Positions 35,457-44,283 of a stretch of DNA of 64,000 nt are shown piece by piece. The notes under the pieces were generated by a model. It did not search any database. It was not told where the DNA came from and saw nothing but the letters and a program-made list of their open reading frames with translations. Source of the DNA: Actinomycetota bacterium (GTDB taxonomy: Bacteria > Actinomycetota > CADDZG01 > WHSQ01); assembly GCA_030446465.1 (NCBI GenBank), contig JAUJNI010000001.1, forward strand, positions 131,776-195,775, given 5' to 3'. Both the position numbers and the translations under genes were made by a program. Within the stretch, counting starts at the first letter, position 1, and each line of letters opens with the position of its first letter.

Positions 35457-36614
35457 TTGCACATAGTCATTGCTCCGGACAAGTTCAAGGGCACCTTGAA
35501 CGCCACCGACGTCGCAACGGCGATGTCAAGGGGAGCGCGCGCCGCGTTCCCGGCCGCAGCAATGGAGCTCAGGCCGGTGGCCGACGGCGGTGAAGGCACC
35601 CTCGAAGCCCTTTTGGTGGGGCTTGGTGGACGAGTCAGAACGGTCGAGGTCAGCGGCCCTCTCGGTCGTCGGGCGGAGGCCGAGATCGCGTGGCTGAACG
35701 ATGGCCGCGTTGGGATAGAGATGGCGCAGACCTCTGGCCTTGCCCTTGTCGACGGGGGCGGGAGAGCGGCTCTCGAGGCGTCATCCCGGGGAGTCGGCGA
35801 GGCCATTGGGGCTGCCATCGAGGCGGGTGCCAAGGACATCCTCGTCGGCGTTGGTGGAAGCGCGTCGACCGACGGCGGTACGGGGGCCGCCGCGGCTCTT
35901 GGGTGGCGCTTTCTCGACGCAGATGGCCGCGACCTCCCTGCTGGAGGGGGGGCGCTCCAGCACTTGAGGAGAATCGACGACTCCCAAGTGGACTCCCGCA
36001 TCCTCGATGTCTCGATCGTCGCCGCATGCGATGTCGACAACCCGCTTCTTGGCGAGTGGGGCGCGGCTCGAGCGTTCGGCCCGCAGAAGGGGGCGAGCGC
36101 AGACGACATCGAGGTCCTCGAGCGCGGGCTGAGCCTATTGGCGGAAAGGATTCGTGCAGACCTCGGGAGGGAGGTGGAGGCCGAGGAGGGGGCCGGCGCC
36201 GGAGGGGGTTTGGGGGCCGGTCTCATCGCATTCTTCGGTGCCCGGCTGGGACGGGGTTTCGACATCGTCGCAGAGGCAACCGGCCTGAGCTCGGCGATCA
36301 GGCGGGCGGACCTGGTGATTACCGGAGAAGGCCGGCTCGACGAGTCGAGCGTTGGAGGCAAGGCCCCCATCGGCGTTGCCGGCCTGGCACGCCGGTCAGG
36401 CGTGCGCTGCATGGCGATCGCAGGAGAGGTGTGGCTGGAGCCCTCGGAGCTCCACAAGAACGGCATCAGAGACGCCGCGAGCCTCCTTGAGAAAGTCGGT
36501 CGAGATCGAGCTCTGCAAGACCCTGCCGGATCGATTGCGGAGGTGACCAACAAGCTGCTCAGGGAGAAGCTGTTGGGTGAAAGGCACCTGGCGTCACCCG
36601 GCTACACCGGCTGA
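35457..36614 (+). CDS. glxK: Glycerate kinase
   Basis: ATP-dependent phosphorylation of glycerate (GckA/GlxK, Pfam Gly_kinase). The protein opens LHIVIAPDKFKGTLNAT and has RPVADGGEGTLEAL, GIEMAQTSGLALV, DILVGVGGSASTDGGTGAA, ACDVDNPLLGEWGAARAFGPQKGA and a C-terminal VITGEGRLDESSVGGKAPIGVA motif. The 385-aa length is normal from TTG 35457. The Shine-Dalgarno-like GAGGG is very close to that TTG, so the start is uncertain; leaderless translation is possible. Only about 19 nt separate it from otsA. Confidence 0.92.
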   Translation: MHIVIAPDKFKGTLNATDVATAMSRGARAAFPAAAMELRPVADGGEGTLEALLVGLGGRVRTVEVSGPLGRRAEAEIAWLNDGRVGIEMAQTSGLALVDGGGRAALEASSRGVGEAIGAAIEAGAKDILVGVGGSASTDGGTGAAAALGWRFLDADGRDLPAGGGALQHLRRIDDSQVDSRILDVSIVAACDVDNPLLGEWGAARAFGPQKGASADDIEVLERGLSLLAERIRADLGREVEAEEGAGAGGGLGAGLIAFFGARLGRGFDIVAEATGLSSAIRRADLVITGEGRLDESSVGGKAPIGVAGLARRSGVRCMAIAGEVWLEPSELHKNGIRDAASLLEKVGRDRALQDPAGSIAEVTNKLLREKLLGERHLASPGYTG

Positions 36615-36659
36615 GCGCTTGCAGGGGTAAGTCTGCGTCTCCGGGGGATACTGGCCTGT

Positions 36660-37907
36660 GTGGCGACCCCCGCGCCCCCACGGCTTCCGGTTGGCGAGAG
36701 GCTCCGCAGAGTAGGCACTGCTGCGTGGGCCCTGATCGGCATTGGCATCGTCGCGGCCGCTCTCATCTGGGGTCTTTTCAAGATCAGCATCATTTTTCCG
36801 CCCCTCGTTCTGGCCGTGCTGATCATCTATCTCCTCAACCCTGTCGTGAACCGTCTCGAACGACGTGGATTGTCGAGGGTTGTGGGAACAGTGATCGCGT
36901 ACGTGCTGGTCCTCGGAAGCGTCACGATCATGGTTTTCGCTTTGATCCCCGTGGTGTCGGGCCAGGTCGAGACCTTCTCCGAGGACTGGCCAAAGTTTCG
37001 CACTCGCCTCGTGAGCTTCATCGACGGGACCGCCGAGTCGATTAACGATCGCTTCGGCACGAGGTTCAACACGACCCAGATCGACTGTCTTCTTGGGGCG
37101 GACGAGACGGCCGATCCGCAGGCACCCACCGAGGCCCGCTGTGACGAGGTCGTGGCTGGTTTTCGAGATCGGATCGGCGCGCAGGCATCGCGGCTTACCG
37201 AGATTGGGTCATCCGTGATTGAGCTCCTGCTGGTCTTCATAATCGGGCCACTGATAGCGCTCTATCTGTTGATCGACCTGCCACACCTCCGGCGAGACTC
37301 ACTCAACCTCATACCTGAGACGCACAAGGCGGAATTCGCTGATCTGGCCTCCAAGATCGGGCGAGCGGTCGGCGGGTTCTTCAGAGGCCAGCTGCTGGTC
37401 GCCCTCATCGTTGGGCTCTTATCGGCTCTCGGATTCCGGCTCGTGGGCCTGCCCTTCTGGTTTGTCATCGGCGCCATCGCGGGCTTCTTCAACTTGATCC
37501 CTCTGGTCGGCCCCTTCATTGGTGGGGGCCTCGGCTTCCTCATCGGAACCGTAAGCAGCGGCGTAGGTCTCGGCCTGAAGGCTGCGCTGGTCGAGCTCAT
37601 CGTTCAGCAAGTGGACAACCACTTCATCAGCCCTCAGGTGATGAAGCGGACGGTGAACCTTCACCCGGCTACGGTCATGCTGTCGCTGCTTGCAGGCGGC
37701 ACCCTCGGGGGCTTTTGGGGCGTGCTGCTCGCGGTCCCTGCCGTGGCAGTGATTAAGTTGACCCTCTCCCACATGTGGGCCACGAGGGTCCTCGGCGCAG
37801 AAGTCGCCCCGGCCAGCAAGCCGGCTCCTGCCCGAGAACCTCCCTCGGTAGTGGCTGACGAGCCAGAGCCCGCGGCCGAAAAGGAAGTGGAGAAGGCGCA
37901 CTCCTAG
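36660..37907 (+). CDS. AI-2E-family transporter (YdiK/PerM-like permease)
   Basis: The 415-aa integral membrane protein has about eight hydrophobic segments. It opens with the paired helices WALIGIGIVAAALIWGLF and LVLAVLIIYLLNPVVNRLERRG; the latter is the hallmark of this family. The C-terminal helices carry GPFIGGGLGFLIG and LAGGTLGGFWGVLLAVPAVAV. An acidic cytoplasmic tail follows. Substrate is unknown; members include the E. coli AI-2 exporter TqsA and Na+/H+ antiporter-like proteins. GTG start. Confidence 0.88.
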   Translation: MATPAPPRLPVGERLRRVGTAAWALIGIGIVAAALIWGLFKISIIFPPLVLAVLIIYLLNPVVNRLERRGLSRVVGTVIAYVLVLGSVTIMVFALIPVVSGQVETFSEDWPKFRTRLVSFIDGTAESINDRFGTRFNTTQIDCLLGADETADPQAPTEARCDEVVAGFRDRIGAQASRLTEIGSSVIELLLVFIIGPLIALYLLIDLPHLRRDSLNLIPETHKAEFADLASKIGRAVGGFFRGQLLVALIVGLLSALGFRLVGLPFWFVIGAIAGFFNLIPLVGPFIGGGLGFLIGTVSSGVGLGLKAALVELIVQQVDNHFISPQVMKRTVNLHPATVMLSLLAGGTLGGFWGVLLAVPAVAVIKLTLSHMWATRVLGAEVAPASKPAPAREPPSVVADEPEPAAEKEVEKAHS

Positions 37908-37943
37908 TCGCGCCCGTCCAATGGGCCGGTAACCTCTGGGGTT

Positions 37944-38537
37944 GTGGAGCGTCTTACGGAGGCTGGAGACAGGTCCGAGAGACCGCTCGTGTCCCTCGAG
38001 CTCGTCGAATCTTGCAAGAAGGGTGACGAGGCCGCGTGGGGTCAACTGGTGGAGGCGACGTATCGGGAGGTCTACGGACTTTGCCTACGGATTCTGAGGG
38101 ACCCCGACGACGCCGCAGAGGCGACTCAGGACGCTTACTTGAAAGCGTGGCGGGCTCTGGGAGGTTTCCGCGGAGACTCGATGTTTTCCACGTGGCTGTA
38201 TCGGGTTGCGGCGAACTCGGCAATCAGCAAGCTCAGAGGTCGCAAGAGGAGACGGGAGCACGAGGCCCAGACCGACGAAGAAACCCTGGCACAAGCTCCC
38301 GGATCGGCGTCGACTCATGGAAGCGCTCTTGCGTCGTTGGATCGAGAGCAGTTGGAGCAAGCGCTTCGGTCGCTGGCCGAGCACTACCGTGTAGCCGTCG
38401 TCCTGCGAGATGTGTACGGGCTATCGATAGAGGAGATCGCCAAGGAAATGAAGATTTCAGAGACGGCGGCCAAGGTGAGGGTCCATCGAGGAAGAAAGAA
38501 GCTTCGGGATCTCATGTTCGAGGATTCAAATGAGTGA
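37944..38537 (+). CDS. ECF-type RNA polymerase sigma factor
   Basis: The 197-aa protein has sigma region 2 (YREVYGLCLRILRDPDDAAEATQDAYLKAWRAL, FRGDSMFSTWLYRVAANSA) and region 4 (LRSLAEHYRVAVVLRDVYGLSIEEIAKEMKISETAAKVRVHRGRKKL). There is no region 1.1 or 3, which is typical of ECF sigma factors of the RpoE class. It starts at GTG 37944 and overlaps the next gene, an HxxxCxxC anti-sigma factor, by 8 nt. The pair probably forms a stress-responsive switch. Confidence 0.94.
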   Translation: MERLTEAGDRSERPLVSLELVESCKKGDEAAWGQLVEATYREVYGLCLRILRDPDDAAEATQDAYLKAWRALGGFRGDSMFSTWLYRVAANSAISKLRGRKRRREHEAQTDEETLAQAPGSASTHGSALASLDREQLEQALRSLAEHYRVAVVLRDVYGLSIEEIAKEMKISETAAKVRVHRGRKKLRDLMFEDSNE

Positions 38538-38898
38538 GTCTACCGAGATGACGTGTGCTGAGGTCCGGGAGATGCTGCCTGCCTACGCGAACGGGGACCA
38601 GCCCTCACTGGCAGTCCGGCGACACTTGTCGCGTTGTCCCGGTTGCCCCGAGGAGATGGCTCGTTACCGAGCGCTCGTGACGACGATCCGGACGCTCGAG
38701 TCACGGACGATGGACCCCCCGGCGGAGTTGCTCGTGTCTCTTAGTCGAATTCCTTCTGAGGCAGGTCGCATCGACGTCATAAGGGTCCACGTCGCGCGCA
38801 ACCGCCGTGCCTATGCCGGTGGAGCCGCCGTTGCCCTCGCCGGCGCCGCGGGGGCCGCGCTGTGGCAGGTACGCAGACAGCGCCTTGCGGCCGCCTAG
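38530..38898 (+). CDS. Anti-sigma factor with zinc finger (zf-HC2), membrane-anchored
   Basis: The 122-aa protein has the zinc-binding anti-sigma motif HLSRCPGC (HxxxCxxC), preceded by EVREMLPAYANGD as in zf-HC2 proteins, and one C-terminal membrane helix (GGAAVALAGAAGAALW). It should hold the co-encoded ECF sigma factor inactive at the membrane until a signal arrives. ATG 38530 overlaps the sigma gene, indicating translational coupling and roughly equal amounts. Confidence 0.93.
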   Translation: MSESTEMTCAEVREMLPAYANGDQPSLAVRRHLSRCPGCPEEMARYRALVTTIRTLESRTMDPPAELLVSLSRIPSEAGRIDVIRVHVARNRRAYAGGAAVALAGAAGAALWQVRRQRLAAA

Positions 38899-38964
38899 TC
38901 GCCTTCCGGGCCGAAAGCCGGGAGATCGGCAACTCCGGGCCCGCGACTAGACTCGTTGGTTCCT

Positions 38965-39039
38965 AGGGCGGTAGCTCAGTCTGGTCAGAGCGCTGGTCTC
39001 CAAAACCAGTGGTCGGGGGTTCGAATCCCTCCCGCCCTG
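38965..39039 (+). tRNA. tRNA-Trp (anticodon CCA)
   Basis: Acceptor stem AGGGCGG/CCGCCCT, a D-arm in GCTCAGTCTGGTCAGAGC, anticodon stem CTGGT/ACCAG with loop CTCCAAA (anticodon CCA), and a T-arm with loop TTCGAAT. CCA is not encoded. It lies directly before secE, the usual actinobacterial position. TAGACT at 38948-38953 may be its -10. Confidence 0.97.
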
Positions 39040-39301
39040 CTGTGTGATGTCGCGCCGGTGCGCGGTTGCGGGAAGGTCGTCCAGCGGGGGTATTCTTAGT
39101 TGAACTTGATGTCGGCTTCGGACACCGCTGAACCCTCCCTCCCGATCGCCGAGCTGGTCCTTGCCCGCTGCTCGCGGGCCGACACGGCGGTTCTTGGGGG
39201 CGGCGCATCAACTCAATCGTGCTAACCTGGGCCTTCGTTTCATTCCCCTACAGCGATCGAGGCTTACGAAGCGCGTTCGCTGGAACGACGAAAGGACCGT
39301 C
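39040..39301. other. tRNA-Trp to secE region
   Basis: About 260 nt with no recognisable gene; in particular no rpmG (ribosomal protein L33), which often stands here. It probably contains the secE-nusG promoter. TATTCT near 39091 and TAACCT near 39221 are possible -10 elements, without clear -35 partners. Confidence 0.35.
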
Positions 39302-39598
39302 GTGAACAGGCAGTACAAGCGAGCGATGAAGAAGCAGGAGGGGCAGCAGCGCAAGCCGCCCCGCCCGGTTGCGAGCAAGGCTCCCGGGGCGCCGACCAAG
39401 CGGGAACGGACCAAGCCTCGGCAGTTCATTCGGGAAGTGATCGGTGAGCTCCAAAGAGTCAACTGGCCGACTCGTCAAGAGGTGGTTGCCTACTCGATCG
39501 TCGTACTGGTCAGCGTGGTCGTGATTGCCACGTTGATATCCGCGATGGACTTCGTCTTCACCCAGGGTGTCCTTGCCCTCTTTGGAATCGAGACTTGA
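39302..39598 (+). CDS. secE: Preprotein translocase subunit SecE
   Basis: Small essential clamp subunit of the SecYEG channel. The product is 98 aa: a basic, Lys/Arg/Pro-rich cytoplasmic N-terminus, then the conserved [24 protein letters not shown] and one membrane helix ([22 protein letters not shown]). GTG 39302 is preceded by AAAGGA; the longer upstream frame lacks similarity. The stop overlaps the nusG ATG by one base (TGATG). Confidence 0.95.
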   Translation: MNRQYKRAMKKQEGQQRKPPRPVASKAPGAPTKRERTKPRQFIREVIGELQRVNWPTRQEVVAYSIVVLVSVVVIATLISAMDFVFTQGVLALFGIET

Positions 39599-40389
39599 TG
39601 AGCGAGGCCCATATTGAAGATCTGAGAGCTGAAGAGGACGAAGGCACGGCAGTGATTGAGCAGGACGCGGCGGCTTCTTCCCAAGCCGTCCCGAACGAGG
39701 ATCCAGCACCTGCCGAAACGGTCGTCGAGGACTCCCCGGCGAGCGATGCCTCTGTTGCTCCGGTGACGGCCGAGGGCAACGGCTCGGCCGCGTCCGACGA
39801 GGACGGCGAAGAGCTTTCGGTCGACGACTACGAGCAGCTGTACGTGCCTCCCACGGAGCGCTCCGGAGAGTGGTTCGTGATCCACACCTATGCCGGCTAC
39901 GAGAACCGTGTGAAGACGAACCTGTCCTCTCGCATCTCCTCGATGAACGTGGAGGATCGCATCTTCGAGGTCGTCATCCCCATGGAAGACGTCATGGAGA
40001 TCAAGCAGGGGCGGAAGCAAGTGGTCCAAAAGAAGGTCTTCCCCGGCTATCTGCTGGTGCGTATGTACCTTGATGACGACTCGTGGTACGTCGTTCGCAA
40101 CACCCCCGGGGTGACCGGTTTCGTTGGCTCGGGCGCGAAGCCGACGCCGCTCTCGGACAAAGAGATCGACCGCATCCTTCGAGTCGAGGCCGAGGACAAG
40201 AAGAAGTTGAAGCCCCGCCTCGAGTTCGACGAGCAGGAGAGCGTCCGTGTCGTGTCGGGGCCATTCGCCAACTTCACCGGGACCATCTCGGAGATCAACG
40301 TCGACCAGTCCAGGCTGAAGGTGCTGGTCAACATCTTTGGCAGAGAGACGCCGGTCGAGCTCGGTTTCGACCAGGTCGCCAAGCTCTAA
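39598..40389 (+). CDS. nusG: Transcription termination/antitermination factor NusG
   Basis: Binds RNA polymerase and links it to Rho or ribosomes. The first 85 or so residues form an acidic, Ala/Glu/Asp-rich extension, usual in actinobacteria. The NGN domain follows ([21 protein letters not shown], then [31 protein letters not shown]), then a KOW domain ([37 protein letters not shown]). 263 aa. ATG 39598 is preferred over the adjacent TTG. Confidence 0.96.
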   Translation: MSEAHIEDLRAEEDEGTAVIEQDAAASSQAVPNEDPAPAETVVEDSPASDASVAPVTAEGNGSAASDEDGEELSVDDYEQLYVPPTERSGEWFVIHTYAGYENRVKTNLSSRISSMNVEDRIFEVVIPMEDVMEIKQGRKQVVQKKVFPGYLLVRMYLDDDSWYVVRNTPGVTGFVGSGAKPTPLSDKEIDRILRVEAEDKKKLKPRLEFDEQESVRVVSGPFANFTGTISEINVDQSRLKVLVNIFGRETPVELGFDQVAKL

Positions 40390-40408
40390 ACGGACGTAGG
40401 AGACAACA

Positions 40409-40846
40409 ATGGCTAACGGTGGTCGACGCAAGAAAGTCAAGCAGGTCCTGAAGTTGCAGATCACTGCGGGCCAGGCAACGCCTGCGCCTCCGGTCGGTCC
40501 GGCTCTGGGTCAGGCCGGGATCAACATCATGGAGTTCTGCAAGCAATACAACGCCGCAACCCAGCCGCAGACCGGCACCGTCGTTCCCGCCGAGATCACC
40601 GTGTATGAAGACCGGTCGTTCACCTTCGTTACGAAGACTCCTCCTGCCGCGGTGCTGTTGCGGCAAAAGGCTGGGCTCGAGAAGGGCTCCGGTGAGCCAA
40701 ACCGAACCAAGGTTGGTTCAGTCTCCAGGGACGACGTTCGTGACATTGCAGAGACCAAGCTCCCCGATCTCAACGCCAACGACGTCGACGCGGCCATGAA
40801 GATCATCGAGGGCACCGCCCGTAGCATGGGGATCACCGTCAGCTAG
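40409..40846 (+). CDS. rplK: Ribosomal protein L11
   Basis: Large-subunit protein of the GTPase-associated centre. The 145-aa protein has the N-terminal [32 protein letters not shown] and the C-terminal RNA-binding part ending [11 protein letters not shown]. The start has AGGAGA upstream. It forms the L11-L1 operon with rplA, separated by a structured 64-nt gap. Confidence 0.98.
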   Translation: MANGGRRKKVKQVLKLQITAGQATPAPPVGPALGQAGINIMEFCKQYNAATQPQTGTVVPAEITVYEDRSFTFVTKTPPAAVLLRQKAGLEKGSGEPNRTKVGSVSRDDVRDIAETKLPDLNANDVDAAMKIIEGTARSMGITVS

Positions 40847-40861
40847 AAGGCCATCGATTTA

Positions 40862-40895
40862 GTGGGAGGCGAGGCCCTGCTTCGCCGCAGACCAC
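40862..40895 (+). promoter_or_regulatory. Possible L1 autoregulatory mRNA element
   Basis: Between rplK and rplA, the mRNA can form GTGG (40862-40865) with CCAC (40892-40895), around an inner stem GGCGA/TCGCC and asymmetric internal loops. This resembles the L1-binding site of 23S rRNA that L1 mRNA targets mimic. The call rests on position and a short fold only. Confidence 0.35.
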
Positions 40896-40910
40896 GGGAG
40901 GTAAAGCCAT

Positions 40911-41639
40911 ATGTCAAAGCGCGCCAAGCGCTACCAAGAGGCGCTCACTGCAGTCGATAGAGATCGGCTGTACTCGGCAGGAGAGGCGCTCCACACTCTG
41001 AAGTCTCTTCCCGAGACGAAGTTCGACGAGACCGTCGAGCTGAACATGCGACTTGGAGTCGACCCGCGCAAGGCAGACCAGATGGTGAGAGGCGCCGTCT
41101 CGCTCCCGAAGGGGACGGGCAAAACCGTGCGGGTCGCCGTCTTCGCCAAGGGCGAGAGGGCGAGGCAGGCCGAGGAGGCGGGGGCCGATGTGGTCGGCGA
41201 CCAGGACCTTGCGGACCGCATCAGTGGTGGATGGCTCGAGTTCGACGCTGCGGTCGCGTCTCCGGACATGATGCCGGTGGTGGGAAAGCTGGGCCGCGTC
41301 CTCGGCCCCCGCGGGTTGATGCCCAACCCGAAGTCGGGAACCGTTACCGACAACGTCGCCAAGGCGGTCGCCGACCTGAAGGGCGGGCTGGTCGAGTATC
41401 GGACCGACCGGCACGGCAACCTCCACCTCATCATCGGCAAGAAGTCGTTCGATGAAGCCGACCTCGCCGCCAACTACGTCACCGCACTCGACGAGGTCGT
41501 TCGAGCCAAGCCAGCGGCCGCCAAGGGTCGCTATCTAAAGAGCATCACCCTGTCCACCACCATGGGGCCGGGCATTCGCATCGATCCGCAGAAGTTCAAG
41601 ACGCTCGACGAGCAGCAGCTCCAGTCTCAGGAGTCCTGA
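40911..41639 (+). CDS. rplA: Ribosomal protein L1
   Basis: Stalk protein near the E site and translational repressor of its own operon. The 242-aa protein has [54 protein letters not shown] (read in parts) and a C-terminal [18 protein letters not shown] stretch. ATG 40911 is preceded by GGGAGGT. Normal length. Confidence 0.98.
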   Translation: MSKRAKRYQEALTAVDRDRLYSAGEALHTLKSLPETKFDETVELNMRLGVDPRKADQMVRGAVSLPKGTGKTVRVAVFAKGERARQAEEAGADVVGDQDLADRISGGWLEFDAAVASPDMMPVVGKLGRVLGPRGLMPNPKSGTVTDNVAKAVADLKGGLVEYRTDRHGNLHLIIGKKSFDEADLAANYVTALDEVVRAKPAAAKGRYLKSITLSTTMGPGIRIDPQKFKTLDEQQLQSQES

Positions 41640-41649
41640 GGCCACCACG

Positions 41650-42324
41650 GTGGAAGAGTCTTCCCGCCGGCGCCGGGTGGCTCAGAGCGGCGCCAAGAGT
41701 CCCTTGGTCGGCCGAGAGTCAGATGGTTCGGTGGTGGACAAGGTCGAGGCAACGGCCACTCCCGAGCCCTCAGGCGCAGAGCCACGCGAGGCCGAACGGA
41801 TTCTTGGGCTGCTCGCGGAGCCGGACCGGCTGCGGGTGGTGAGTGCTCTCGCCTTGGGCGCATCAACGATCGTCGACATCAAGGACATGACAGGACTCGA
41901 GGCGCGCACCGTCGAGAAGGCCCTGGCTCGGTTGATCCAAGGGGGCCTCGTCGTTCGAGACCGGGACGGCTCGAGCCGCCTGGTCACAGAGGAGCTGCTG
42001 GTCGCGGCTCGCCGGGCGGCCACCACCAGAAAGCTCAATGAGGAGCGTCAGGGCCCCGCTTACACCAGCGAGGTGCTGCGACGATTTTTCCGAGGAGGGA
42101 GACTCCACTCCATCCCGACCACCAAGAGCAAGCGCATGGTGCTGCTTGACCACCTCGCGCAGAGCTTCGAGCCGGGCCGGCGTTATCCCGAACGCGCGGT
42201 CAACGAGATCCTGAGCCGCTATAACGCCGACGTTGCATCGTTGCGGCGTTATCTCGTCGACGAGGGGCTGATGGAACGAGCGGAGGGCTTCTACTGGCGT
42301 TCCGGAGGAACCTTCGATGTCTGA
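41650..42324 (+). CDS. DUF2087 / ArsR-like transcription regulator
   Basis: The 224-aa protein has a winged-helix domain at about residues 55-115 (RILGLLAEPDRLRVVSALALG, ARTVEKALARLIQGGLVV) and a C-terminal DUF2087 domain with RFFRGGRLHSIPTTKSKRMVLLDHLAQSFEPGRRYPE. In this family DUF2087 is usually attached to an HTH. Start GTG 41650 is 10 nt after rplA, so it may be co-transcribed with the ribosomal genes. It is convergent with dacB, with about 20 nt between the stops. Confidence 0.88.
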   Translation: MEESSRRRRVAQSGAKSPLVGRESDGSVVDKVEATATPEPSGAEPREAERILGLLAEPDRLRVVSALALGASTIVDIKDMTGLEARTVEKALARLIQGGLVVRDRDGSSRLVTEELLVAARRAATTRKLNEERQGPAYTSEVLRRFFRGGRLHSIPTTKSKRMVLLDHLAQSFEPGRRYPERAVNEILSRYNADVASLRRYLVDEGLMERAEGFYWRSGGTFDV

Positions 42325-42344
42325 CCACGTTCCTTCTGCGCCGG

Positions 42345-43625
42345 CTAGGCGACCTTGGCAGCCAGTGCCAGGTAGGGCGACGTCGCGGGTGACGTGCCCT
42401 GTGCACTTCGAGGTACGCGAGCAAAGCGCGCAATCGTTCTGACGATCTGGTCTTCGGTTGCTTTAGGCATTCCAGTCGACAGGATCGAGAACTCGGCCCA
42501 GCCGCGTTCCTTCCGAAGGTGAACCCAGCCCGAGAGGGCGGAGTCACCGTTGAAGAGGCTGCCGGTCTTAGCTCTGATACGGACTCCTTCGAGCCGGCCC
42601 TGAAGAGTCCCTTCGCCGGCACCGGGCAATCCGCGTCGCAACTTTCTCGCCCACGGGCTCCTGCGGGCGACGGCAAGGAGGCGGGCGAGCCCAGACGCCG
42701 ATATGCGGTCGTCGTAGGAGAGGCCCGAGGAGTCGTAAGCGGAGACTTTGACCCCGTGGCCGGCCGCCCATCGGCGGATGGCGCGCGCTCCCTTTGAGAT
42801 GGTCCCGGGCGGACCGAAGACCTTGGCGCCCAGACGTTTTCCGAGCGTCTCGGCGAAGAAGTTGGTCGACTGCCGGTTCATGTGGGAGACGAGACGCCAG
42901 AGGGACGCGGAGCGCACGCGCGCGACCTCGGCCACGGCCTTGGGGACGGTGCCCGTCCCGGGGGCTCCTGCAACCTCGATGCCAAGACCGGCGAGGTCCT
43001 CGTTGAGCTCCCGGGCGAATCGCTCCTCCGGATTGGGGATGTGAGCTCCGCCCGCCACGTTCCCGTCGTATGCGAGTGCCGACGGCAGGGGAGCAAACCT
43101 CTCGGGGACGTACGGCTGCCAGCCTGCAGCGTTCCAATCGCGCCCGAAGTAGCCGGTATCGGCGATCACACCTCCTTCGATCGCTCGAATGCCCGACTCC
43201 TTGATCTTGCGAGCCAGCCGGTCTATCCGAGTGGGGCGGACCTCGAGCGAAGCTCCGTACCCGCCGCCCGAGCTGATCGAGGGATCGCCCCGGCCGACGA
43301 CCCAGAGGTCACCCGTCACGATCCCATGCCGGACTCCTTGCGTCGCAGCGACGGTGGGGATGCGGCTATGGGGGCCGAACGTGTCGAACAGAGCCATGGA
43401 CAGCAATAGCTTCTGGTTGGAGGCAGGTCCGCGTCGCGTTCCTGCGGAGTGGGAGTAGAGGCGCCGTCCCCTGTGCGCAACCACCACGCTGGTGTCGTAT
43501 CCAGGCACGAGTTTGTCGATGCGTTTGGTCCAGGGCGTCGCCCAGGCGGGGGCGGGGGCGGCGAGTGTAACCACGACGACACACGCCGCGACAGCCGATG
43601 CCCACAAGCCTGTTGCTTTCTTCAT
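42345..43625 (-). CDS. dacB: D-alanyl-D-alanine carboxypeptidase/endopeptidase (PBP4, S13)
   Basis: Exported cell-wall enzyme that trims peptidoglycan. A signal peptide (MKKATGLWASAVAACVVVVTLAAPAPAWA) is followed by the catalytic SxxK box SNQK (GPASNQKLLLSMALFDTFGP), a long insert typical of class C low-mass PBPs, and the KTG box (IRAKTGSLFNGDSALSGWV). I cannot place the SxN box with certainty; it may lie in the SGLSYDDR stretch. 426 aa, close to actinobacterial PBP4 proteins. ATG start with its own minus-strand promoter region. Confidence 0.9.
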   Translation of the reverse strand: MKKATGLWASAVAACVVVVTLAAPAPAWATPWTKRIDKLVPGYDTSVVVAHRGRRLYSHSAGTRRGPASNQKLLLSMALFDTFGPHSRIPTVAATQGVRHGIVTGDLWVVGRGDPSISSGGGYGASLEVRPTRIDRLARKIKESGIRAIEGGVIADTGYFGRDWNAAGWQPYVPERFAPLPSALAYDGNVAGGAHIPNPEERFARELNEDLAGLGIEVAGAPGTGTVPKAVAEVARVRSASLWRLVSHMNRQSTNFFAETLGKRLGAKVFGPPGTISKGARAIRRWAAGHGVKVSAYDSSGLSYDDRISASGLARLLAVARRSPWARKLRRGLPGAGEGTLQGRLEGVRIRAKTGSLFNGDSALSGWVHLRKERGWAEFSILSTGMPKATEDQIVRTIARFARVPRSAQGTSPATSPYLALAAKVA

Positions 43626-43683
43626 GGTCCTTAGACGGTCCCCACACCGGGCGGGTTCGACAGACCCCGTGTGAGGGGCCGGG

Positions 43684-44274
43684 CTACCAGCGCTCTCGGT
43701 GGACCACGTCTTCGAGTGGCTTCCATCCCCTCTTAGCCGAGCCCTGCCGTTGTTCGGCGGCGGGGTGTCCGATGGTTGCGACTCCGATGGGGGTGACGTT
43801 CCAAGGGATGCCGAGGAGCTCGTTCAGACCCTCGAGCCTGTGCACGCCGAAGAACCCGGCCGCCAGCCCCTCGTCGACCGCCGCAAGCAGCAACAGCATC
43901 AGCGTTGCCCCCACGTCGACGTACCAGTAGGGAACCGGCCAGTCGATCTCCGAACCGTCCTCGTTCAGCTTGTCGCGCTCTCGATAGCGGGCGTGGTAGT
44001 CGGCCTCGCTGACGCACACCACGACGTGCACGGGGGCCGCGGACATCCACGGCAGAAAACCATCGGCGACGTAGCCGTCTTCTCCGCCAAGCGTAGCGAT
44101 CGCTGCTCGAGTCTCCTGCTCGGTTACCACGACGAGGTACTGGCCCTGCGAGAACCCGGCGCTCGGGGCTCTTCTGGCGGTGGCGATGATGCGCTCGATC
44201 GCATCCGGGTCCACCGGATCCGGTCGGTAGCTCCGCACCATCCGCCTCCGCCTCACCACCTCGGCGAACTCCAC
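43684..44274 (-). CDS. Nitroreductase-family protein
   Basis: FMN-dependent oxidoreductase fold, 196 aa. Landmarks are FAEVVRRRRMVRSYRPDPVDPDAIERI at the N-terminus, ATARRAPSAGFSQGQYLVVV (flavin site), VDVGATLMLLLLAAVDEGLAAGFFG in the dimer core, and the C-terminal PIGVATIGHP. Substrate cannot be told from sequence. It is close to the downstream end of the DUF559 gene and co-directional with it. Confidence 0.9.
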   Translation of the reverse strand: MEFAEVVRRRRMVRSYRPDPVDPDAIERIIATARRAPSAGFSQGQYLVVVTEQETRAAIATLGGEDGYVADGFLPWMSAAPVHVVVCVSEADYHARYRERDKLNEDGSEIDWPVPYWYVDVGATLMLLLLAAVDEGLAAGFFGVHRLEGLNELLGIPWNVTPIGVATIGHPAAEQRQGSAKRGWKPLEDVVHRERW

Positions 44275-44283
44275 GCCACCCCC

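Noticed and set aside
35438-36553. N-terminal 370-residue extension of the otsA frame
   Set aside because: It is the exact antisense of glycerate kinase, Ser/Pro/Arg-rich and without similarity. otsA starts near 35437.
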